A stretch of DNA of 64,000 nt, taken from contig WOUZ01000001.1 of assembly GCA_009773165.1 (NCBI GenBank), positions 868,001-932,000 on the forward strand, read 5' to 3'. The notes under the pieces were generated by a model, which had not been told where the DNA came from, ran no database searches, and saw nothing but the letters and a program-made list of their open reading frames with translations. This document shows, one piece after another, positions 35,216 to 43,333 of the stretch (its first letter is position 1; each line of letters begins with the position of its first letter). Source of the stretch: Bacteroidota bacterium (lineage in GTDB: Bacteria > Bacteroidota > Bacteroidia > Bacteroidales > F082). The position numbers and the translations under genes are program-made.

Positions 35216-36754
35216 ATGAAAAAAACTACTATTAAATTTAAATGGCTTCAGTCACTTGTATTTGTAATGCTATTGATGGCAATTGCAATAAGTACTGATG
35301 CACAAACAGCCGACAAACGATGGAACATTGGTTTGCACGCTGGCGCCGGACAATACAATGGAGATCTGGGAAATGATTTCTATAAAATGGACATGGCTTT
35401 TTATGGTTTTGGCGGGCTTTCGATTACCCGTTATTTAGGAAACCGACTTGATATTACTCTTGCAGCAACCAAGGGTGAAATAGGCTATCTCGAAGGCGCA
35501 TCGCATTTTCGTCAGGAAATGTCAACGGCCACTATAAACTTCAGGTTTAATATCTTAGGTGAAAAATCGTTTTTCAGGCCTTATATTTTTGCCGGCGGCG
35601 GTGTGATGATGTTTGTGAATGATTTCGCAGCCGAAAAGACTTCCGATTATGATTTCGCAGCACCTTCATTTGGTGCCGGTTTGAATATTCGTTTAGGCAA
35701 AGCTGTGATGCTGAATCTGAATGAAACATTTATTTATTCAACAAGTGATAAACGCGATGGTGTCGAGTTAAACTCAAACGATGCTTTTCTTATGCATTCC
35801 GTTGGTTTGACATTCAATTTCGGTAAAAAACAAGATGCTGATAATGATGGTGTTGCTGACAGAAAAGACAAATGTCCGAACACTCCTGAAGGAGTTGCGG
35901 TTGATGCAGTTGGCTGTCCTTTCGATACTGATATGGATGGTGTAGTTGATCATCTGGATAAATGCCAGAATACCCCTGAAAATGTATTGGTAGATAAAAC
36001 AGGTTGTCCGCTCGATACCGATCAGGATGGCGTAGCAGACTATCTTGACAAATGTCCAAACACGCCTTCAAAGGCATTGGTAGATGCAACGGGTTGCCCA
36101 ATTGATACTGATAACGATGGTGTAGCTGATTACCTGGACAATTGTCCAAACTCACCTGCGAATGCCAGGGTTGATCAAAATGGATGCCCACTTGATGAAG
36201 ATAATGACAAGGTTCCGGATTATGCCGACAACTGTCCAAACACACCTAAAGGCGCTACAGTTGATGAATTTGGTTGTACCCTTGATACGGATAAAGATGG
36301 TATTCCTGACTATCTTGATAAATGTCCAACAATCGCCGGAACAGCCGAAAACAATGGTTGTCCTGCAATAACAAAAGAAGTTGAAATCCTTTTCCAAAAG
36401 GCACTTCAGGGAATTAAGTTCGACACAGGAAAGTCAACAATCAAAGCTGTATCGAATCCTATTCTTGACGCCGTGGTTAAGGTGATGTATGATAACCCAT
36501 CCTATAAACTAATCATTGGTGGCCATACCGATAACGTTGGTGGAGAAAGCATGAACATGACACTTTCGAAAAATCGTGCCGATGCTGTATCAAATTACCT
36601 AATTGCTAAAGGTGTTAGTCCGACACGTATTTCTTCCTCAGGTTATGGTTATTCCATGCCAGTTGATGATAATGCAACAGTTGCCGGCCGCACCCGTAAC
36701 AGGAGGGTAGAGCTAAGTGTTGAGTTTATTGAAGTAGTTGAAGTAGATAAATAA
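35216..36754 (+). CDS. OmpA-family protein with thrombospondin type 3 repeats
   Basis: The start at 35216 (MKKTTIKF) gives 512 residues with a signal ending STDAQ. The N-terminal part (about 35-195) is an 8-stranded barrel (WNIGLHAGAGQYNGDL, FFRPYIFAGGGVMMF). It is followed by six calcium-binding TSP3 repeats (about 200-375, DTDxDGVADYLDKCPNTP), a structure whose Asp ladders bind Ca2+. The C-terminal OmpA domain (about 390-508) has LIIGGHTDNVGGESMNMTLSKNRAD and TRNRRVEL, which bind peptidoglycan. This is a common Bacteroidota envelope-anchoring protein. Site C and a strong terminator define it as a unit. Confidence 0.9.
   Translation: MKKTTIKFKWLQSLVFVMLLMAIAISTDAQTADKRWNIGLHAGAGQYNGDLGNDFYKMDMAFYGFGGLSITRYLGNRLDITLAATKGEIGYLEGASHFRQEMSTATINFRFNILGEKSFFRPYIFAGGGVMMFVNDFAAEKTSDYDFAAPSFGAGLNIRLGKAVMLNLNETFIYSTSDKRDGVELNSNDAFLMHSVGLTFNFGKKQDADNDGVADRKDKCPNTPEGVAVDAVGCPFDTDMDGVVDHLDKCQNTPENVLVDKTGCPLDTDQDGVADYLDKCPNTPSKALVDATGCPIDTDNDGVADYLDNCPNSPANARVDQNGCPLDEDNDKVPDYADNCPNTPKGATVDEFGCTLDTDKDGIPDYLDKCPTIAGTAENNGCPAITKEVEILFQKALQGIKFDTGKSTIKAVSNPILDAVVKVMYDNPSYKLIIGGHTDNVGGESMNMTLSKNRADAVSNYLIAKGVSPTRISSSGYGYSMPVDDNATVAGRTRNRRVELSVEFIEVVEVDK
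35832..36360 (+). repeat. TSP3 coding repeats
   Basis: Six to seven units of roughly 75 bp each encode D-x-D-x-DGVxDxxDxCPNTP. The spacing and the mixed codon use show an old protein repeat rather than a recent DNA duplication. Confidence 0.75.
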
Positions 36755-36773
36755 GAAATAAACTAACGCTTAA

Positions 36774-36814
36774 TGTTGGCTTTACTCTGAAAGGTAAAGT
36801 CAACATTTTTTTTT
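36774..36814 (+). terminator. Strong Rho-independent terminator after the OmpA/TSP3 gene
   Basis: TGTTGGCTTTAC pairs with GTAAAGTCAACA (one G-T mismatch type) around an 8-nt loop and runs into nine Ts. The small lipoprotein ATG follows only 14 bp after the T-tract. Confidence 0.9.
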
Positions 36815-36827
36815 AAAATTAAATGTC

Positions 36828-37034
36828 ATGAAAACAATTAGAATCCTTTGCATATCATCTTTATTTCTGATCCTGGGCTTGCTTGCCTCGTCATGCTACA
36901 TCACGCGAAAGTCGGAAGGAAACAACCGTAAACCAGTGGGTTGGTTTAAAAACTCCAACAATCCCCATCATCCTGTCACTACCAATCCCGGCCATACAAA
37001 ATGGAAAAAAGACAAGAAGAATAAGCACAGATAA
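36828..37034 (+). CDS. Small basic lipoprotein
   Basis: The 68-residue protein has a lipoprotein signal ending LLASSC (Cys23). The mature part is short, rich in Lys, Asn, Pro and His, and ends KKDKKNKHR. No fold is recognised. It begins 14 bp after the terminator of the OmpA/TSP3 gene with no room for a separate promoter in between. It must therefore be transcribed by read-through of that terminator or from a promoter inside it. A role at the cell wall or outer membrane, linked to OmpA, is plausible but not shown. Confidence 0.65.
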   Translation: MKTIRILCISSLFLILGLLASSCYITRKSEGNNRKPVGWFKNSNNPHHPVTTNPGHTKWKKDKKNKHR

Positions 37035-37089
37035 GCATCTTTTATTGCTAATCAGGCAAGCTTTTTTGAAGTTTTATGACCTGAAAATG

Positions 37090-37154
37090 TGTGAAATATG
37101 CAACTAATCATAAGGATTGTATAAAGCATTCCAGCCGAAAGTGACGCAACTTTG
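37090..37154 (+). promoter_or_regulatory. Regulon site D: promoter of CsbD-like gene 1
   Basis: TGTGAAATATGCAAC (core GCAA) and ATAAAGC in place of GTAATGC, 21 bp apart, then CAACTTTG with TTTG 30 bp after the second half-site. TTTG is 36 nt before the ATG at 37191. It is the most degenerate in half-site bases, but the spacing is exact. Confidence 0.65.
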
Positions 37155-37190
37155 TGGTGTAATAATTCCATTACGTTTAATACCATTAAA

Positions 37191-37385
37191 ATGAAAGATA
37201 CCGCAATACCCCATGTAGAAAAAAGTTGGCCCGATCAAAAAAACAGACTCAAAAATCAGTTTAGTATTTTAAATGATAAAGACCTCCGCTATGAAAACGG
37301 GAAGAAAGACGAAATGCTCGAGAAGGTCCGCGGAAAGCTTGGTAAAACAAAAGAGGAATTTGATACATTGATTGCAGCACTTTAG
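37191..37385 (+). CDS. CsbD-like stress protein (copy 1)
   Basis: The start is taken at 37191 (MKDTAIPHVEK), giving 64 residues; an upstream Met would overlap the promoter element. The core (WPDQKNRLKNQFSILNDKDLRYENGKKDEMLEKVRGKLGKT) follows the CsbD family pattern W-x-x-K-x-x-L-K...F..LTDxDL..xxGKxxEMxxKVxxKLGKTKEE. CsbD is a general-stress protein of unknown biochemical role, strongly induced by osmotic and stationary-phase stress in several bacteria. It has site D upstream and its own terminator downstream. It lies 80% of the way through the stress region and has a paralogue at 63518. Confidence 0.85.
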   Translation: MKDTAIPHVEKSWPDQKNRLKNQFSILNDKDLRYENGKKDEMLEKVRGKLGKTKEEFDTLIAAL

Positions 37386-37401
37386 CCTCTTTTTAGTTGT
37401 T

Positions 37402-37440
37402 AAGCATCGTTTGACATTTATTGGATAAACGATGCTTTTC
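37402..37440 (+). terminator. Rho-independent terminator of CsbD-like gene 1
   Basis: AAGCATCGTTT pairs with AAACGATGCTT around a 14-nt loop and is followed by TTTCC. The stem shares its GCATCGTT core with the terminator after the second CsbD gene. Confidence 0.85.
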
Positions 37441-37547
37441 CTTAGGCATCAATTTGATATGAAATGATTCTTAAAATATTGAAATTAAGTCATTTATACA
37501 GAAAATAGTATTATAATTTTTATCAGTTGCATTAACTCAACAAAAGA

Positions 37548-38705
37548 ATGGAAAGCGTATTCAAACTTCCTTTTTATGCAAAAGCATCCTTATTTATAGT
37601 TGGGATGTTTGCCTTCATTTGGATGATGTACATCGCAAGTGGCATTATTGTGCCCCTCATTTTTGCGTTTATTATCGCCGTGGTGCTCTATCCAATTGTT
37701 GCCTGGTTTGAAAAGAAAAAAGTCAACAGAATAATTGCCATCATCCTAACCCTTATCGTTTCATTTTTGGCCATTGCAGGCTTAGGGGTGCTGCTTTATT
37801 TTCAGATAAGCCGGCTGAGCATGTCGTCGACCGAGCTTTTAGAGAAATTCATCGGTTTTTATAACGAAGGAATGGCATGGGCTTCAGGTTATTTTGAACT
37901 AAAGCCTGAGCAAATGCTCAATTTTATTGCCAAAGCCAAAGCCGAGCTTTTCAAAAACAGTGGCGACGCCATAGGACAAACCCTTACGAGTGTTGGAAAC
38001 GCGCTGGTTGTTTTGTTTGTAATTCCGGTATATGTGTTTTTGATTTTGTTTTACAAACCATTGCTAATCGATGTCATTCACCAGCTTTTTGGTGAGGGTC
38101 AACGTAAAACTGTCAGCGAAGTCATTAACCAGACTAAAACAGTTATTCAAAAGTACCTTTCAGGCCTTATCATCGAAATAGTAATCGTTTCTGTATTAAA
38201 TACAGCAGGGCTGATGGTTCTGGGGATAGAATATGCTTTGCTGCTTGGAATTATTGGCGGTTTACTAAATGTAATACCCTATATAGGCGGGATTGTAGCT
38301 GTGGCTTTGCCAATGACTATTGCCCTTATCACTAAGGATTCACAAATGTATGCATTGTATGTGCTGGGAATTTATTACACGATTCAGCTGATCGACAACA
38401 ACTACATAGTACCCAAAATTGTGGCTTCAAAAGTGAAAGTCAATGCCCTGGTTTCCATCGTGGTAATCTTCGCTTTCGGAGCTCTTTGGGGAGTCCCGGG
38501 CATGTTTCTTTCCATCCCTTTGACAGCCATTTTTAAAGTGATTTGCGATCATATCCAATCAATGAAACCAGTTGGCTTTTTGCTGGGTGATACCATGCCG
38601 GCAATAGCCTTGTTTAAAATAAGTACCATTTTGGAAGGTGTTGAGAAACTGAAACCCTCTTCAAAAAAACCAAAGAGTCAATCAGGCTTAGAAAATGATC
38701 TTTAA
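37548..38705 (+). CDS. AI-2E family transporter (permease)
   Basis: The 385-residue protein has eight hydrophobic spans, starting with LFIVGMFAFIWMMYIASGIIVPLIFAFIIAVV. The family block PYIGGIVAVALPMTIAL and the C-terminal DNNYIVPKIVASKVKVNALVSIVVI are typical of the AI-2E (PF01594) exporters. Substrates differ between members: signal export, Na+/H+ exchange or other roles. It lies 40 bp before an MlaE permease gene on the same strand, so it may be part of an envelope operon. No shared regulon element was found in front of it. Confidence 0.85.
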   Translation: MESVFKLPFYAKASLFIVGMFAFIWMMYIASGIIVPLIFAFIIAVVLYPIVAWFEKKKVNRIIAIILTLIVSFLAIAGLGVLLYFQISRLSMSSTELLEKFIGFYNEGMAWASGYFELKPEQMLNFIAKAKAELFKNSGDAIGQTLTSVGNALVVLFVIPVYVFLILFYKPLLIDVIHQLFGEGQRKTVSEVINQTKTVIQKYLSGLIIEIVIVSVLNTAGLMVLGIEYALLLGIIGGLLNVIPYIGGIVAVALPMTIALITKDSQMYALYVLGIYYTIQLIDNNYIVPKIVASKVKVNALVSIVVIFAFGALWGVPGMFLSIPLTAIFKVICDHIQSMKPVGFLLGDTMPAIALFKISTILEGVEKLKPSSKKPKSQSGLENDL

Positions 38706-38746
38706 TGATGGATAAGGATTCAGATGAAAAATAATATCAGATAAAA

Positions 38747-39604
38747 ATGAAGAACAAATACATCATTTTAGCCCTCAATCCGGTGGTAAAAGCAAAAGAT
38801 ATTGTTTCGATGCAAACCGTCAGACTTGCCGAGAAAGTAGTTGAAAAGAAAAATATTGCTACGTTGTTTTTCTCTGATTTGGGCAACAGGGCTTTGTTTG
38901 TAGCGCGCACTACCAAAGAAATGTTCTCGCGCGACTTCGAATTCAGGGAGTTTTTGCGCCAGTGCTTTGAAATCGGAAACAAATCCTTTGGTCTCATCGC
39001 TATCACAGGCGGCATTATGGGAGTGGTACTTACCATTCAATCACGTCCTGCTTTGGCAGAGTTTGGAGCAGTTACGATGCTTCCAGGTATGGTGGCCCTC
39101 TCAATTATCAGAGAGATTGGTCCTGTGATCACCGCTCTCATCCTGGCGGGTAAAATTGGCTCAGGCATGGGTGCCGAACTCGGCTCAATGAAAGTTACAG
39201 AACAAATTGATGCAATGGAGGTTTCGGCCACCAACCCTATGAGATACCTTGTAGTTACACGTGTGTTAGCCGCAACACTGATGTTGCCACTGCTGGTACT
39301 TTTTGCTGATTTCTTTGGAATTTTAGGGAGTTGGATTGGTGTTAATATCAAGGGTGACGTTTCATTTGTCCTGTTTATTTCTCAGGCATTTACATCGATA
39401 GATTTCCTCGACTTCCTGCCAGCTTTGGTTAAAACCTTCTTTTTTGGTGCAGTGATAGGTTTTGTGGGCTGCTATGAAGGTTATAATGCAGGGCGAGGTA
39501 CCGAAAGCGTGGGAATTGCCGCCAATTCAGCGGTTGTTGTTTCATCCCTGCTCGTAATCATTGTCGATTTAATTGCCGTGCAGATAACTGATATGATGCT
39601 ATGA
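38747..39604 (+). CDS. mlaE: MlaE-like ABC transporter permease
   Basis: The 285-residue protein has an N-terminal extension of about 60 residues ahead of the conserved MlaE/YrbE permease core (about 70-285): GVVLTIQSRPALAEFG, IIREIGPVITALILAGKIGSGMGAELGSMKVTEQIDAMEV and FFFGAVIGFVGCYEGYNAGRGTESVG. The Mla system moves phospholipids between inner and outer membrane. It is followed by an ATPase gene that overlaps it by 4 bp and an MCE protein, forming a complete inner-membrane part. The periplasmic MlaC and outer-membrane MlaA partners are not in this window. Confidence 0.9.
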   Translation: MKNKYIILALNPVVKAKDIVSMQTVRLAEKVVEKKNIATLFFSDLGNRALFVARTTKEMFSRDFEFREFLRQCFEIGNKSFGLIAITGGIMGVVLTIQSRPALAEFGAVTMLPGMVALSIIREIGPVITALILAGKIGSGMGAELGSMKVTEQIDAMEVSATNPMRYLVVTRVLAATLMLPLLVLFADFFGILGSWIGVNIKGDVSFVLFISQAFTSIDFLDFLPALVKTFFFGAVIGFVGCYEGYNAGRGTESVGIAANSAVVVSSLLVIIVDLIAVQITDMML

Positions 39605-40398
39605 AAGATATACAGGAAGAACGAAAGACCATGAAACCGGATGCCTCAACAGAGCGCGAGGTTGTCATTGATATCAAAAATCTTAAAAAGAGTTTTGGTA
39701 AACTGGATGTGCTCACTAACATCCATTTGAAACTTTACAAAGGAGAAAACCTGGTGGTGCTTGGCAAATCCGGAACAGGAAAATCGGTACTCATCAAATG
39801 TATTGTCAGGCTTTTAGATCCGGATAGCGGCACCATTGAAGTACTAGGGCAAGAAGTCAGTACCATGAACAACAAAGATCTTGAAAATGTGAGGAAGAAA
39901 ATTGGTTTTCTTTTCCAGAGTGGCGCTTTGTACGATTCGATGACAGTGAAGCAGAACCTTGAGTTTCCGGTAAACCGCATCAGAAAAGACTTGAAAGGCC
40001 CGGTGATACTTCAAAAAATCGAAGAGGCACTTGCCAACGTTGGACTTCCTGATGCACTCAACACCATGCCTTCGGAATTGTCAGGTGGTATGCGCAAAAG
40101 AATTAGTCTGGCACGAACAATCGTTGTTGATCCCCTTATCATGCTTTATGATGAGCCAACAACAGGTCTCGATCCGGTCACATCCGATGAAATAAGTTTA
40201 CTTATAAACGAAGTGCAGAAAAAATACAAAACGTCTTCCATCATAATTACCCATGATATTGAATGCGCGCGTGCCACTGCCGACAGAATTATCATGCTGA
40301 GCGAAGGTGAAGTGTATTATGAAGGAACTATCGAAGATTTTGACAACTCCACAGACCCCTTAATAAGTTCATTTTTTAAAAAACAGAATCACGAATAA
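39601..40398 (+). CDS. mlaF: MlaF-like ABC transporter ATPase
   Basis: The 265-residue protein has Walker A GKSGTGKSVL, the Q-loop at FLFQSGALYDSM, the ABC signature LSGGMRKRISLART, Walker B LIMLYDEPTTGLDP and the switch His in ITHDIE. The ALYDSMTV and LSGGMRKR combination is characteristic of MlaF. It overlaps the MlaE gene by 4 bp and is followed by the MCE gene after 12 bp, so the three are made together. It powers lipid movement by the MCE complex. Confidence 0.9.
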   Translation: MKDIQEERKTMKPDASTEREVVIDIKNLKKSFGKLDVLTNIHLKLYKGENLVVLGKSGTGKSVLIKCIVRLLDPDSGTIEVLGQEVSTMNNKDLENVRKKIGFLFQSGALYDSMTVKQNLEFPVNRIRKDLKGPVILQKIEEALANVGLPDALNTMPSELSGGMRKRISLARTIVVDPLIMLYDEPTTGLDPVTSDEISLLINEVQKKYKTSSIIITHDIECARATADRIIMLSEGEVYYEGTIEDFDNSTDPLISSFFKKQNHE

Positions 40399-40410
40399 TA
40401 CTACCATATC

Positions 40411-41355
40411 ATGAAATCATCAAAATTTAAACTCAGGTTAGGACTATTTGTCGCAGGAGGTTTTATCCTCTTTGCTGTTACTATATTTCTGATTGGAAGA
40501 CAGAAAAACCTTTTCAACCCCGTGTTTACACTTGTTACCACTTTCCACAATGTAAGCGGGCTTCAGGTAGGCAACAACATCCGTTTTTCGGGCATCAATA
40601 TCGGAACAGTTGAAAACATCAGAATCATCAATGATACTACTGTTCAGGTGGATATGATCTTACAGCGCTCCGTGCAGCAGTTTATCAGAACCGATTGTAT
40701 GGTGCTGATTGGTTCCGATGGGATTATTGGCGATCGGGTTCTGGTTATAACGCAAAGCACAACAGCTTCTCCGGAAGTAATTGGAGGACAGTCGCTCAAG
40801 TCGGTTGAACCCACCGAAACTGACGCTATTATCGTAAGCCTGAGCATTTCAGCAAAGCATGTGGAGGTAATTACCGATGAGCTGGCACAAATTATGACCA
40901 ACATCAATCAGGGAAACGGCACGCTCGGACGGCTCATTCAGGATTCGACAATTGCACAGGACATTAATGAAACAATTATCAATTTTAAAAAGAGCAGCGC
41001 AGGTGTAGTCGAAAACATGGATGTTATCATGAAAAGCTTTAATAAAACTGCTGACAATGTTTTAATTTCATCCAATCAGCTGGCCGAAATCATCACCAAT
41101 GTCAATCAAGGTGAAGGCACTATAGGTCGTCTGATCCAGGATACAACAGTTGCCGAAAACATTAATCAGACCATCATCAATCTCAAGAACAGCAGTAAGG
41201 GACTGGATGACAACCTCGAAGCGCTCAAACATAATTTTCTTTTCAGGGGCTATTTTAAAAAGATCGCTAAAGAAGAAGAAGCACAAAGAATAGCGGATTC
41301 CATCCTATTGAGAGAAGCCGAAATAAAAGAATTGCAAAAAGAAGGTGTCAAATAG
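40411..41355 (+). CDS. mlaD: MlaD/MCE-domain protein with tandem C-terminal repeats
   Basis: The 314-residue protein has an N-terminal membrane anchor (about 10-30) and an MCE domain (about 38-116, including VSGLQVGNNIRFSGINIGTVENI and GSDGIIGDRVLVI). Its long helical C-terminal part contains two copies of a 39-residue unit, at about 158-196 and 223-262. Their matching cores are INQGNGTLGRLIQDSTIAQDI and VNQGEGTIGRLIQDTTVAENI. MCE proteins form hexameric lipid-binding rings; the helical tail could form a tunnel across the periplasm as in PqiB-type members. It is the last gene of the mla operon. Confidence 0.85.
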   Translation: MKSSKFKLRLGLFVAGGFILFAVTIFLIGRQKNLFNPVFTLVTTFHNVSGLQVGNNIRFSGINIGTVENIRIINDTTVQVDMILQRSVQQFIRTDCMVLIGSDGIIGDRVLVITQSTTASPEVIGGQSLKSVEPTETDAIIVSLSISAKHVEVITDELAQIMTNINQGNGTLGRLIQDSTIAQDINETIINFKKSSAGVVENMDVIMKSFNKTADNVLISSNQLAEIITNVNQGEGTIGRLIQDTTVAENINQTIINLKNSSKGLDDNLEALKHNFLFRGYFKKIAKEEEAQRIADSILLREAEIKELQKEGVK

Positions 41356-41565
41356 GTCAGAATCAAAGTGTGAGCACATCGTGTTTTTGCCAAAAGAAGC
41401 TGTGATGATATCAATCCAAAAGAGTTGGCTCAGAATTGCGGAATAACTTTTTGCTCAATTGTCAAACAGCATAACATGTTCCGATTATCCAGGAATTGTA
41501 TGTACACTATTTTACGGTCATACTTATCTCCTTATACCATAGCTTTTATTCTCACCTGGCTTTAT

Positions 41566-42183
41566 CTATTTCTTTCTAAATATGTAACCTAAAGTCAAAC
41601 CCAAATATGGTCTAAAAGTGAATACGGTTTGTTTTGGTATAACTTCGTTCTCTGGTCCTGAAATAAATTCTTCCTCGTAATATTGAAGGTATGTACCTCC
41701 ACCAACGTATAATTCTGTCGTGAAATGCTTTAGAAACAACAATTGTCTACCAAATATAAATCCAATCTCAGGGCCCTTTCGATTAAGATTTATTCTTCTT
41801 GGTTCAGAATGTATTCCGGTTTGTATCTCTGCAGTCTTTATTGTAGTGCTATTAAATCTAAATATTCCAGAAACAAACCAGGAATCAGGAATAACTTTCC
41901 GTTTCGTTAAATAATACTTCGTCGAAAGTCCAATTGTGTAACCTGTACTTATGCTAAAGTGCGGCGCAGGCGGCCCCTCACCACCATTATTATACCAGTC
42001 CCCATTTCTTAATGCCAAAAGTAATTCAACCGAATAATTTCTATTAATAATTTTCTCGAATACTAAATTTGGGTTTTGGTGGAAAGCATCTTGAAAAACT
42101 AATGTTTTGACTATTAATCCTTTTGAAGTCTGTCCATTGAGTAAAAATGGAAATAAAAACAAGATAATTAATAGATGTTTCAT
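41566..42183 (-). CDS. Outer-membrane beta-barrel-like protein of unknown function
   Basis: The 205-residue protein has a signal ending LLNGQ. A series of amphipathic strands (VELLLALRNGDWY, FSISTGYTIGLSTKYYL, WFVSGIFRFNS, EIGFIFGRQLLFL, TELYVGGGTYLQYY, TFRPYLGLTLGYIF) gives a small-barrel layout. There is no catalytic or binding motif, and no operon partner is evident. It is followed at some distance, on the same strand, by a small lipoprotein gene. Confidence 0.6.
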   Translation of the reverse strand: MKHLLIILFLFPFLLNGQTSKGLIVKTLVFQDAFHQNPNLVFEKIINRNYSVELLLALRNGDWYNNGGEGPPAPHFSISTGYTIGLSTKYYLTKRKVIPDSWFVSGIFRFNSTTIKTAEIQTGIHSEPRRINLNRKGPEIGFIFGRQLLFLKHFTTELYVGGGTYLQYYEEEFISGPENEVIPKQTVFTFRPYLGLTLGYIFRKK

Positions 42184-42368
42184 AATGCTTTTGATGGGTA
42201 TCAGTTGGAATTTAAGCTATATGCCAACGTTTTATGTTATGATTGAGTAGGCGATTAAGAGGCAATCTTCTTCAAGTTTATACCAACTTTTTTTACAAGC
42301 CGCATACCCCCGAAAACCAGTAAAACCCGCATACATAATATCATTTGTTGGCAAATGGTGATTCTGAA

Positions 42369-43049
42369 TTAGTTGCGTTTTATAATAATTTTTGCTTTGT
42401 AATCCTCAAGTTCTGTTGGAATCTCAGTGTTTGGGTAAGGCAACAGGTTAACGAAAGAAAATTTATAATCGTTTATTAGTGTATCTATTGTCCCTACATG
42501 GAGGTCGAAATAGGTTGTGTTGTTTTGATTGTTCTTTAAGCTAAATCTCGCAATAGCTTCGCCTGCCCAAATACATATTACATTTTCAGGACACCTTGAA
42601 TCTGTTAACACCGAATCGAAACAAATGCTGGTCTGGTTTTCAAAGTTATTTAAGCAATCTCTGTATGCCAGATCGATTGTATCATTCAATAAAAAGTCTT
42701 GATAATTATTATAACCCGAAACAAAAATATTCTCGTAATTATATGATGGATATAAAGTTATGCAGCCTTTCAATTCATTATCTTCTGCTTTTCTTACCTT
42801 GACTTTAATCTTTTGTCCGATTACATAATTAGCTCTTTCAAGATTAACGGTTTGATAATAATTGTTTGGACTTTCCCCTAATAACTTTTTTATTCTCAGC
42901 GAATCATCCGGAAATGAAAGAATACAAGTGGAACAATTCAAATCAAAACCCGCAATTTTAGCAACAAAATAATTATCAGAACTCTCTGTGTTTTTTTTAC
43001 ATCCCACAAGAAGCATAAACAAAAAACCTATCAATATTTTTCTTTTCAT
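42369..43049 (-). CDS. Lipoprotein of unknown function
   Basis: The 226-residue protein has a lipobox LLVGC (Cys17). The mature part has two Cys pairs (CSTC near 39-42, and CLN...SIC plus CPENVIC near 130-160) and a final all-beta segment. The CPENVICIWAGEA pattern near 153 occurs in several small Bacteroidota lipoproteins, but no function is established. It is probably anchored in a membrane and disulfide-bonded in the periplasm. Confidence 0.6.
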   Translation of the reverse strand: MKRKILIGFLFMLLVGCKKNTESSDNYFVAKIAGFDLNCSTCILSFPDDSLRIKKLLGESPNNYYQTVNLERANYVIGQKIKVKVRKAEDNELKGCITLYPSYNYENIFVSGYNNYQDFLLNDTIDLAYRDCLNNFENQTSICFDSVLTDSRCPENVICIWAGEAIARFSLKNNQNNTTYFDLHVGTIDTLINDYKFSFVNLLPYPNTEIPTELEDYKAKIIIKRN

Positions 43050-43333
43050 AATATCAGCTCTAACCGTAAAGATGTTTTTCTAATAACTTTAGTTACTTAT
43101 TGCAATGGCATTTTTAACACCAGTCGCTAATACCTCCTAAACGCACCTCAATGGTATAAATTTCCAATTTACTCATTTGATGGAAATTTCCCAATGTGTT
43201 ATAAATCAATTTTTTGAGAATCAACAAACTCCTTCCAATTTCCATAACCAAAATTATACGTATGAAAGAAGATGCAGGAATTTCATACTGGATGTACAGG
43301 CCTGATGAACTCCTTAATAGTATCGGCTGGCAT

